Origin: FEN-1297 sp963710735
GTDB lineage: Bacteria > Bacteroidota > Ignavibacteria > Ignavibacteriales > Ignavibacteriaceae
DNA length: 64,000 nt
Direction: 5' to 3'
NCBI GenBank assembly: GCA_963710735.1
Contig: CAVQBN010000001.1
Span: 124,001 to 188,000 of the forward strand
In this document: one piece after another, positions 19,368 through 27,597 of the stretch
Numbering within the stretch: position 1 is the first letter of the stretch
Layout: each line of letters begins with the position of its first letter
The notes under the pieces: generated by a model
Databases searched by the model: none
What the model saw: only the letters and a program-made list of their open reading frames with translations
What the model was told of the DNA's origin: nothing
Translations under genes and position numbers: made by a program

Positions 19368-19601
19368 ATGAAAATTTATATTGAATGGATTGGTTTACTG
19401 CATATACATGGTACAAAAAACCACAGTTTTATTGACCTAAAAAATAATGCCACAATATCTAACCTTTACGATCAAATAAAAATTAAAAAAGAACATCAAA
19501 AGTTTATTTCCAGTTTCGTGAATGGCACGGAAAAGAAAATGTTTTCTGTTCTTAAAGATGGAGATAAAGTAAAATTGTTCCTTCCAACCGGTGGCGGTTA
19601 A
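19368..19601 (+). CDS. MoaD/ThiS-like sulfur carrier protein
   Basis: This 77-residue beta-grasp protein ends in TGGG. The C-terminal di-glycine is the end that is adenylated and thiocarboxylated in MoaD and ThiS, although here a third glycine follows. It overlaps the next gene, a ThiF/MoeB-type adenylyltransferase, by 11 nt, giving a carrier and activating-enzyme pair. In this setting, behind MocA and XdhC, a role in molybdopterin sulfur supply is more likely than thiamine synthesis. No thiazole synthase or MoaE is adjacent, so the acceptor is unknown. Confidence 0.75.
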   Translation: MKIYIEWIGLLHIHGTKNHSFIDLKNNATISNLYDQIKIKKEHQKFISSFVNGTEKKMFSVLKDGDKVKLFLPTGGG

Positions 19602-20250
19602 ATTGAAAAAAGAATTTAATAAAAACGATTTTTATTCTGAATTTACTTTAAGAAATACCTCTTTAATTAACAAAAAAATTAAAAAAGTAACTATAGGAAT
19701 TGCCGGCTGCGGTGGTCTAGGGTCTAATGCTGCAATTGCATTAGTAAGGGCTGGGATTCAAAATATTTTAATTGTTGATTTTGATAAAGTAGAAATTACA
19801 AACTTAAACAGACAGCAATATTCAATAAATGATTTGGGGAAATTTAAAGTCGATTCATTGGGAAAGATGCTTAAAAATATTAACCCTTTCATCAAAATTG
19901 AAAAACACAAAATCAAACTAAACGAGAAGAATATTTATAAAGTTTTTGAAAGGTGTAAAATTGTAGTTGAGGCCTTTGACACGGTAACCTCAAAGTCGAT
20001 GATTATTAAGGCTTTTTCTGATCCGCGATTTAAGGAAAAATATTTAATTGCAGGCTCCGGTGTTGCAGGCTATGAATCAGCAAATAAAATTAGAACTAAA
20101 AGGATTGCCAAAAATATTTTTATTTGCGGTGATAATAAAACTGAGCCATTAAAATCAAATGGAATTATGGCACCCAGAGTAATGATTGCAGCAGGACATC
20201 AAGCAAATAAGGCACTACAATTAATTATTAAGTTAAAAAGCGATAATTAA
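19591..20250 (+). CDS. ThiF/MoeB-family adenylyltransferase
   Basis: This E1-like enzyme (219 residues from GTG at 19591; a TTG at 19603 is an alternative start) has the nucleotide motif GCGGLGSN (39-46) and the conserved NLNRQQY arginine segment (about 71-77). It lacks the paired CxxC zinc motifs of full-length MoeB/ThiF, like the short ThiF proteins of clostridia. It would adenylate the carrier encoded just upstream. It is the last gene of the plus operon; its stop lies 10 nt from the stop of the convergent hydantoinase gene, with no room for a separate terminator. Confidence 0.82.
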   Translation: MAVKLKKEFNKNDFYSEFTLRNTSLINKKIKKVTIGIAGCGGLGSNAAIALVRAGIQNILIVDFDKVEITNLNRQQYSINDLGKFKVDSLGKMLKNINPFIKIEKHKIKLNEKNIYKVFERCKIVVEAFDTVTSKSMIIKAFSDPRFKEKYLIAGSGVAGYESANKIRTKRIAKNIFICGDNKTEPLKSNGIMAPRVMIAAGHQANKALQLIIKLKSDN

Positions 20251-20260
20251 AACTAATATT

Positions 20261-21682
20261 TTACAAATATTTTCCATAACCTTTTTCAATAGTTATACCA
20301 GCATTTTCCTGGAAAATAATTTTACCTCTTAAAATTGTCATTACAACCTTTCCATGGAAAGTTTCACCATCAAAAGGCGTTGTTTCGCCCTTTGAGTACA
20401 AAAAATCCTTTTTGAATTTCCATTTTTGATTTGGATCAATTAATGTAAAATCTGCATCTGCTTTTTTTTGAATGGTGCCTTTTTTCGGATATAATCCATA
20501 ACGTTTTGCAGCATTTGTAGAGACGATTTCTACTAATCGTTTCAACGTTATTTTATTCTTTATATAACCTTCTGAAAATGTAACAGGAATTAAAGTCTGC
20601 GTTCCGGGAATCCCACCGTAATCTTTCCAGAATGAACCTGTGCTTTTTTCACTCAAAGGTGCAGGTGCATGATCAGAAGAAATAAACGAACATTTACTCT
20701 CAGCTAAAAATTGCCACAATTTGTTTTGATCATCTTTTGTTTTAACAACCGGAGCCGTTTTTAATGATGATCCTTTTGTCTTAAAATCATTACTTGTAAA
20801 ATATAGATAATGCGGGCATGTTTCGTAAGTAATATTAAAATTACTAATTACTTGATTAATCAGCTCAGCAGCTTTATAAGAAGCGATATGAACGATATGT
20901 AAATTACCTTTTATAGATTTAGCAATTTCTACTGCGTCTGAAACAGCAAGAATTTCTCCAAGTGCAGGTCTTGAATTGGAGTATCTTAAATAATCATCTT
21001 TTTGGTTTGATAGTCCTTTTCCAAGACCCGTTAATAATTCATAATCCTCGGCATGAAGCAAAATAGGAATCCCAAGTTCTTTCCCTTTTTGAAGTATCTT
21101 ATAAAATTGGTATTTACTCACGCGGGGATACGAACTCATTCCTGAAATAAAATAAGTCTTAAATCCTTTTGCGCCTTTCTCGGCTAATTCTTCCATTGAG
21201 TTTTCATACTGATCAAAATTATTTACGTCAATTCCGCCGAAGAGAGAAAAGTCAACGCATGATGTATTTCGGATTGCTTCCATTTTAATATCGAAGTTTT
21301 TACCATTAGTTACAGGTGGAATAGAAGTACACGGCATATCAATTACAGTTGTTATACCTCCTGCTGCTGCCGACATACTGCCATGGTAAAAATCTTCTCT
21401 GTGCGTAAATCCGGGAGTATCAAAATGTACATGAGGATCAATTCCTCCCGGAATAGTAATCATTCCTTCAGTATCAATAATTACGTTTGCGGGATTTTCA
21501 TTAATCGATAGAATATTTTCTTTAGTTAAATTGGAAAGTTTATATTCTTTTATGTCAGGGCTGTTATTGAATTCGGATGATAGATTTACATTGTAGTCAA
21601 TTATAAAATCACTAAAATATATGTCAACATTTTTTTCTTGATCAGCTAATTCATCATAAATATGACAGTTCTTTAAAATCAT
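20261..21682 (-). CDS. hyuA: hydantoinase/dihydropyrimidinase-like amidohydrolase
   Basis: This 473-residue cyclic amidohydrolase has metal ligands in PHVHFD (His84, His86). Lys175 in KGFKTYF is the likely carboxylated bridging lysine. HAEDYEL, HIVHIAS and SSDHAPAP provide the remaining ligands. The family opens hydantoin, dihydropyrimidine or allantoin rings. In urate-degrading clusters the hyuA product is thought to open the reduced ring made after YgfK. It is the last gene of a minus operon, 8 nt after the molybdenum subunit. Allantoinase activity is a fair alternative; sequence alone does not settle it. Confidence 0.85.
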   Translation of the reverse strand: MILKNCHIYDELADQEKNVDIYFSDFIIDYNVNLSSEFNNSPDIKEYKLSNLTKENILSINENPANVIIDTEGMITIPGGIDPHVHFDTPGFTHREDFYHGSMSAAAGGITTVIDMPCTSIPPVTNGKNFDIKMEAIRNTSCVDFSLFGGIDVNNFDQYENSMEELAEKGAKGFKTYFISGMSSYPRVSKYQFYKILQKGKELGIPILLHAEDYELLTGLGKGLSNQKDDYLRYSNSRPALGEILAVSDAVEIAKSIKGNLHIVHIASYKAAELINQVISNFNITYETCPHYLYFTSNDFKTKGSSLKTAPVVKTKDDQNKLWQFLAESKCSFISSDHAPAPLSEKSTGSFWKDYGGIPGTQTLIPVTFSEGYIKNKITLKRLVEIVSTNAAKRYGLYPKKGTIQKKADADFTLIDPNQKWKFKKDFLYSKGETTPFDGETFHGKVVMTILRGKIIFQENAGITIEKGYGKYL

Positions 21683-21690
21683 ATATATAT

Positions 21691-24030
21691 TTATCCGTTC
21701 AAAACATTTAAAACATATTCCGGAGTGAATGGAGCTTTAAACAATCTCTTACCTGTAGCATTATAAAAAGCATTTGAAATTGCCGGTAAAGCGCCGTTAA
21801 TATTTATCTCCGAAATTGATTTTGCTCCGAATGGACCGGTTTCTTCATAAGACTCAATTAATTTTACTTTAATTGGAGGAATATCATATGCGGTATACAT
21901 TCCATATTTGCCAAAAGTATCATTCAGCATTTTACCGTTAGGTGTAAAATAGTAATCTTCAAATAAAGCATAAGCCAAACCGTTAACTATAGCTCCTTCT
22001 GCCTGGCCTTCTGCAAGAGTTGTGTTTATCGGAGTTCCGCAATCAACTGTAGCAACATAATTTAGTACTTTAATGAAACCGGTTAGTGTATCCACTTCTA
22101 TTTCTACAAAATGTGCAGCGAATGGGGGAGGGGATTTAGGAGAAACATGAGATGCAGTAGCTTGAATTTGAAATTGATTGTTCTGGTAAAAAGCATACCT
22201 GCAGATATCTTCGAACGATACTTCTCCTAAATCAGGATTTTTATTTGAGGATTTAGTTATTACTTTGTTATCATTTATTTCTATCTCTTCAACTGACAAA
22301 CCCAAAATTTCAGCGCCGACTTTTAATATTTGACTTTTAATTTTTTCAGCACATTTTTGTACTGCTTTGCCTGATAAGTAAGTTGTGGATGAAGCATAAG
22401 CACCTACGTCGAATGGTGTATTATCTGTGTCTGAAGAAGTTACAATAAAATTATCAACCGGTGTGTCTAAAACTTCGGAAGCTATTTGAGCAAGAATTGT
22501 ATCTGAACCTGTTCCTAAATCGGTTGCGCCTACATGCAAATTAAAAGAACCGTCATCATTCATTTTTATATACGCAGAAGCCATATCAATTTCCGGAATT
22601 GCAGAACCCTGCATTAAGGCAGCCATGCCTATTCCTCTTTTATAACGATTATTTTTATTTAATTCCGAATTTGCACCGTAAAGTTTTTTCTTATCATACC
22701 AACCAGATTTTTTCGCTCCAACATCAATACACTCTTCCAATGAAGTTGAAGTTACGGTCATTGCAACTCCTTCTTTGCCTTCTCCGAGAGCTTTAAAAAT
22801 AGGAGACGTTTCTCCAGACTTAATAGACCATTTTTTGTAATATTGAATAATATCCTGTTTAGTATCTTCGCAAATCATATCAATAACCTGACCATATCCA
22901 AAATAAGCTTCTGTTGCACCGTAGCCCCTATAAGCACCGCCGCATGGAAGATTTGTATAAACACTTTTGCCTGTAAAACGTACATTCTCAATTTTGTTTA
23001 ACAATGGAAGTGTTTTTGATCCTGCATTTGATAAAACCGTTAATGCGTGAGAACCGTATCCGCCGGAGTTTTCCAGAGCATCAAGGTGAAATGCGTTTAT
23101 TTTTCCTTCATTGTCATAACCTACTCTAAATTTAGTTCTGAACTGATGCCTGGTTCTTGTTGATTTAAAAACTTCTTTACGATTTAAAACTAATTTTGCA
23201 GGGCGTTTTGTTTTCCATGAAATTAAAGCAACAATAGGTTCAAGCAGAACTTCTTGTTTACCGCCAAATCCTCCTCCAATCCTTGGTTTAATTACACGAA
23301 TTTGCGAAATCGGGATTTCGGCAATGTGAGAAACAATTCTTCTTACATGAAATGGAACTTGAGTCGAAGAAATAATCACAAGTCTTCCGCGATTATCAAT
23401 GTAAGATACGGCAGCGTGCGGTTCTAATGCGCAATGAGAAGCGTAGGGTGTATAAAAAGTTTGTTCGATTTTATTTGAAGAATTTTCAAACGCTTCATCA
23501 AAGTTTCCTATTTCTGCATCTACTTTTGACGGCATATTTTTCGATGCATCATAAAAAACCGGAATTTTTGGGAATGCTCCATCATCTTTATGAATGATTA
23601 TTTTTGAGTCTTCCGCTTTTTCAAAATCGAGTATTGGTTTTAACCTTTTATATTTAACTTTTATTTTTTTAAGAGCAGCATCTGCAATTTCTTTAGATTC
23701 AGCGGCGACAGCACATACATTGTCTCCCACATACCTCATTATATTTCCAAACAAAACAGTATCATACGGGGATGGTTCCGGATAACCTTGTCCGGCAGTA
23801 GTGTATAAAATCTGTTTTACATTTTTATAAGATAATATTTCAGCAACGCCGGGTATATTTCGAGCAGCAGAATCATCGATATTCTCTATAACTGCGTGTG
23901 CAAAACCTGAATGCAGAATTGAAACATACAGCATATCTTTAAAATTAAAATCATCGGTATATTGTTCATTTCCGGTAACAAGTGCTAAACCGTCAATTTT
24001 TTCAATTGGTTTGTTTACATATTTGAACAT
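21691..24030 (-). CDS. molybdenum hydroxylase, Moco-binding large subunit
   Basis: This 779-residue xanthine oxidase family large subunit has an RIGGGFGGKQE loop (near 250), YRGYGATE near 366 and FGAKSISE near 735. The FRGFGGPQ arginine signature of true xanthine dehydrogenase is replaced by YRGYGATE, as in the selenium-dependent or otherwise variant hydroxylases of ygfK clusters, so its substrate may be another purine or N-heterocycle. It sits in a three-subunit arrangement with separate 2Fe-2S and FAD proteins encoded immediately upstream, 12 nt after the Fe-S gene. Selenium dependence cannot be read from this protein. Confidence 0.85.
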   Translation of the reverse strand: MFKYVNKPIEKIDGLALVTGNEQYTDDFNFKDMLYVSILHSGFAHAVIENIDDSAARNIPGVAEILSYKNVKQILYTTAGQGYPEPSPYDTVLFGNIMRYVGDNVCAVAAESKEIADAALKKIKVKYKRLKPILDFEKAEDSKIIIHKDDGAFPKIPVFYDASKNMPSKVDAEIGNFDEAFENSSNKIEQTFYTPYASHCALEPHAAVSYIDNRGRLVIISSTQVPFHVRRIVSHIAEIPISQIRVIKPRIGGGFGGKQEVLLEPIVALISWKTKRPAKLVLNRKEVFKSTRTRHQFRTKFRVGYDNEGKINAFHLDALENSGGYGSHALTVLSNAGSKTLPLLNKIENVRFTGKSVYTNLPCGGAYRGYGATEAYFGYGQVIDMICEDTKQDIIQYYKKWSIKSGETSPIFKALGEGKEGVAMTVTSTSLEECIDVGAKKSGWYDKKKLYGANSELNKNNRYKRGIGMAALMQGSAIPEIDMASAYIKMNDDGSFNLHVGATDLGTGSDTILAQIASEVLDTPVDNFIVTSSDTDNTPFDVGAYASSTTYLSGKAVQKCAEKIKSQILKVGAEILGLSVEEIEINDNKVITKSSNKNPDLGEVSFEDICRYAFYQNNQFQIQATASHVSPKSPPPFAAHFVEIEVDTLTGFIKVLNYVATVDCGTPINTTLAEGQAEGAIVNGLAYALFEDYYFTPNGKMLNDTFGKYGMYTAYDIPPIKVKLIESYEETGPFGAKSISEININGALPAISNAFYNATGKRLFKAPFTPEYVLNVLNG

Positions 24031-24042
24031 TTATACTCCTGG

Positions 24043-24510
24043 TTAATTCTTTTTGTTTATTAAATCTGCTGATTTTTCAACAGCTTCAATTATTTTTACA
24101 TAGCCTGTGCATCTGCATAAATTCCCGTCTAATCCTTCTACTATTTCTTCGTACGTAGGATTTGGATTATCTTTTAACAAACTATAGGAAGCAATGACCA
24201 TTCCCGGCGAACAAAATCCGCATTGATCCGCACCAGCCTGCGCAAATGTTTTTTGTATAATGTGCGGCGAGAATAAAGTACCAATTCCTTTTACAGTTTT
24301 GACTTCTTTATCTCTTATACTCATTGCTAAAACCTGGCATGAATTAACCGGCTTTTCATCAAGCAGAACCAAACACGCACCGCATTCACCTTCATTACAC
24401 CCGCATTTTACTTCTGTATATCCATTATTTCGTAATACATCTAATAATGTTTCATTGGATTTAATCTCTACCTCTTTTGATTCCGAATTTATATTTAAAT
24501 TCAATTTCAT
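24043..24510 (-). CDS. molybdenum hydroxylase 2Fe-2S subunit
   Basis: This 155-residue small subunit has the plant-type ferredoxin motif CGCNEGECGAC followed by CQ, and the helical second cluster QCGFCSPG and CRCTGY. Both clusters are complete. It passes electrons from the Moco subunit encoded downstream to the FAD subunit encoded upstream; its ATG overlaps the end of the FAD gene by 4 nt (ATGA). There is no signal peptide, so this complex is cytoplasmic. Length is normal for the family. Confidence 0.92.
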   Translation of the reverse strand: MKLNLNINSESKEVEIKSNETLLDVLRNNGYTEVKCGCNEGECGACLVLLDEKPVNSCQVLAMSIRDKEVKTVKGIGTLFSPHIIQKTFAQAGADQCGFCSPGMVIASYSLLKDNPNPTYEEIVEGLDGNLCRCTGYVKIIEAVEKSADLINKKN

Positions 24511-25331
24511 TTATTCCTCCCGATAATTTCCGTAAGCAGATCATTAAAATAAACTCTGGCAATATTCTCCTTATAATCTACACTGTATTTATAATCAGCA
24601 ATAAATTTAGGTGAAATAAATTTATCTGCTTTTTGAATTAAATCATCAGATAAATTTTGACCTATAAAAATATTTTCTGCCCTTTTAAATCTTTTAAATC
24701 GGCCTTGAACACCTGTAATAACTAACCTGGCATCATCCACAATATCTTTCTTCATCTTGAAAGAAATTGCAATGTTGAATAAAGGATATTCAAAACGGAT
24801 TAAGGTAAATCTTTTCACGCCCCAAAAAACATCATGTTCGGATGGAACAACTATCTCCTTTATAAGGTGTTTGGTTTTTATTATGCCTTTTGTAACGTAA
24901 TCTTCAATCGGAATAATAATATTTTTTTTCCCAAAAATATTAATCTTTGCATCCAATGCTATTAATGGTGCATATAAATTGCTCCACAATGGAAAATCCT
25001 TTAGTGAACCGCCTATTGTTATACGATTACGGAGAGGTGTTGAAGCTGCATGCGAAAGTGAAGCAGAAAGCATATCTATACAATTATTTTCTTTTGAATA
25101 TTTTACGATTTCGCCGAAGGTAACCGCTGCGCCGATGTGAAATGATTTCCCTTTTTGATGAATATAGTTTAGACCTAAACCGGAAACTTCCACTAAACCT
25201 TTTATGCTTTTTGTTCGTGTTTTTAAAATTCTCGTTCCGCCGGCATGAAGTATAACACCTTGCTGGTTTATAAGTTTTAAAGCGTCTTTAAAATTGGTTG
25301 GGAAATACCACTGGATTTCATTCGGCAACAT
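24507..25331 (-). CDS. molybdenum hydroxylase FAD subunit
   Basis: This 274-residue protein of the FAD_binding_5/CO_deh_flav_C type has a HAGGTRIL segment near 30 and the ATxGG-like RNRITIGGS near 105, the flavin-binding loops of the family. It completes the three-subunit cytoplasmic hydroxylase with the two genes after it. The upstream deaminase-like gene ends about 70 nt away and probably belongs to the same transcript. There are no extra cysteine clusters, unlike the FAD subunit at 29.9 kb. Confidence 0.88.
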   Translation of the reverse strand: MLPNEIQWYFPTNFKDALKLINQQGVILHAGGTRILKTRTKSIKGLVEVSGLGLNYIHQKGKSFHIGAAVTFGEIVKYSKENNCIDMLSASLSHAASTPLRNRITIGGSLKDFPLWSNLYAPLIALDAKINIFGKKNIIIPIEDYVTKGIIKTKHLIKEIVVPSEHDVFWGVKRFTLIRFEYPLFNIAISFKMKKDIVDDARLVITGVQGRFKRFKRAENIFIGQNLSDDLIQKADKFISPKFIADYKYSVDYKENIARVYFNDLLTEIIGRNK

Positions 25332-25400
25332 ACGTTAGCTCCCCGATATTAAATTTTAAAATTATAATTATAAATAAGTTATTTTTATTTCTATAAAGTT

Positions 25401-26760
25401 TTAATTATTTAAAAGTTTTTTAGCTATTTCATTTCCTTTACTAATAATTACTTCTTCATCTTCTCCTGTCAATTTACCCTTGTCCACAACAATTTTACCA
25501 TTTACAATAGTATATTCAGTCTGATGATTAATTCCTGTAAAAATTAAAGAAGCAAGCGGATCGGACAAACTGCCGGTATATTCCAATTTGTTGATATTAA
25601 ATAAAGCTAAATCTGCAAGCCATCCTTCTTTTACTTTTCCTGCCTTAGTGAAATTTAAAATCTTAGTACCATTTTCTATCCCCATTTTGAAAACCTCATT
25701 AGCAGTTAATCCGGATGAACCGTATTTAACTCTCTGAAGAAGCATTGCATTTCTTAATTCACCCAGCATATCTGAAGAATCATTTGAAGCAGAGCCGTCA
25801 ACTCCGATACCGACATTTATTCCCATGTCAATCATTTCTCTTACTCGTGCAATTCCGGATCCTAATCTCATGTTTGAAGAAGGGCAGTGAGCTATTGAAG
25901 TGTTAGTTTCCTTTTAATACTTTTAATTCGTCATCATTAAAATATATCCCATGTGCAAAAAAAACATCTTCACCGATAAAATCAACCTCTTCCATTAAGG
26001 CTAAAGGATTTTTTCCAAACATTTGGTTGCAATAGTCTTCCTCATCTTTAGTCTCAGCGAGATGAGTATGGAGTCTAACATTATAATTTCGTGCAAGCTT
26101 TGCTGTCTCTTTCATATTTTCTTTAGTAACGGAGAAGGGAGAGCAAGGCGCAAGAACAATCTTTCTCATTGATTCTTCGGAGGAATCATGATATTGTTCG
26201 ATTACTCTTTGACTGTCTTCCAAAATTTTAGCTTCTGTTTGTACAACGGAGTCGGGTGGAAGGCCGCCATTTTTTTTACTAAGAGACATCGAACCTCTTG
26301 TGGGTGAAAAACGCATCCCTAATTTTTCAGCAGCTTTAAATTGAATGCCCATTAAATCACCCTTAAAACTTTCAGGGTAAAGATAATGGTGATCGGTTGA
26401 AAGTGTGCAGCCCGTTTTTAATAATTCTCCCATTGCTATCATGGATGAGTAATAAACTGCATCTTCATCAATATTTTTCCAGATTTCGTATAAGTAAACT
26501 AACCAATCAAAAAGTTTAGCATTTTGAACTTCTTTTACATTTCGAGTTAAGGTTTGATAAAAATGATGATGAGTATTCACAAGTCCGGGAATAACAACTA
26601 AAGATGAACAGTCGATCGTTTCTAATCCAGTTATTGAATTCAAATTTAATTCTTTACCGATTTTTACAATCCGGTTTCCATCTATCAAAATGTCAGTATT
26701 ATGATAAGATTTGTCATCATCAAATGAAGCAATAAAATAGCAGTTTTTAAGTAAGATCAT
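25401..26760 (-). pseudogene. 8-oxoguanine/guanine deaminase-like aminohydrolase, frameshifted
   Basis: This metal-dependent deaminase of the amidohydrolase superfamily has THHHF (His64, His66), LHTHLAET, FAHGIYF and, in the shifted part, AHCPSSN and GVDGSASND. The last motif is typical of 8-oxoguanine deaminases and hydroxyatrazine hydrolases. The first frame stops at 25903; removing one base from the AAAAGGAAAC run near 25905-25912 rejoins it to the C-terminal 156 residues, giving 452 in all, the usual size. It heads the minus operon and would deaminate an aminopurine to feed the hydroxylases. Start choice follows an AGGGGCCC site just before the ATG. Confidence 0.82.
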
Positions 26761-26935
26761 TAGGGCCCCTAAACTATAAAATTTACAGCGTTAAAAATAA
26801 ATATTATTTCTATAGATTACTATACAATAAGGTAAAATCTTTCATTTAATTTTCTTGAAAATGACACTAACCTTAAGTAATTTTTAATAAAGTATAAATA
26901 GTTTTATATAAAGTCCAAATTTAGGGGGACTGAAA

Positions 26936-27549
26936 ATGAAAGATGATTCAAAACCTCGCAAACTTACACGCCGTAATTTTATTAAAGGTGTAGGAACCGG
27001 AGTAGTCGGCACCTATGCAATTGTTCCCGGTGTTGAAATTATATCAAAAAAAATTGCAAAAGAAACTTTTGATGACGATGAGGGGAAAACTCTACTCAAC
27101 TTAAAAGTAAACGGTAAAAAAATTCGCACAAAAGTTGAGCCGCGTACAACCCTTGCTGAATTGTTAAGAGATAAATTAAACCTAACCGGTACAAAAATAG
27201 TATGCAACCACGGCGAATGCGGTTCATGTACTGTCCTTTTAGATGGTAAGGCAGTTTATTCTTGTCATTTGCTTGCACATGGATGCAGACGGGAAAGGAG
27301 GTGATAACAGTTGAAGGTTTACTCTCCGGAGAGAAACTTAATCCTATTCAAGAAGCCTTTATTGAACATGACGGAATTCAATGCGGATTTTGTACACCCG
27401 GACAAATAATGGCTGCTCAGGCTTTATTAAATAAGAATCCTAAACCTACAAAGGAACAGATTTTAGACGGAATGTCAGGAAACATTTGCCGTTGTTCTGC
27501 ATATCCGAATATTATTAAATCAGTAGTAGCAGCTGCTGAAAAATTATAA
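26936..27549 (+). pseudogene. Tat-exported 2Fe-2S subunit of an aldehyde-oxidoreductase-type enzyme, frameshifted
   Basis: The protein begins with a twin-arginine signal (TRRNFIKG, residues 12-19, then a hydrophobic stretch), as in E. coli PaoA. The first cluster CNHGECGSC is in the first frame. The second cluster (QCGFCTPG, CRC) is in a second frame that starts around 27262. The expected join, reading LLA-MDADGK-EVITVEGL, needs two single-base removals, near 27276 and 27295. The corrected product has 203 residues, a normal length. If the lesion is real, the exported complex lacks its distal cluster and should be inactive. A GGGGGA ribosome site lies upstream. Confidence 0.82.
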
Positions 27550-27597
27550 TTGTATTAAAAGTGAAATCATTTTAGAATTTAAAGTTTAGGTGATAAA

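Noticed and set aside
4667..27549. Programmed frameshifting or selenocysteine as the reason for the split genes
   Set aside because: The shift sites share no slippery heptamer or stimulator, and the stops at the breaks are TAA or TGA with no fitting SECIS-like stem noticed. Restored reading frames continue past the break by a frame change, not through an in-frame TGA.
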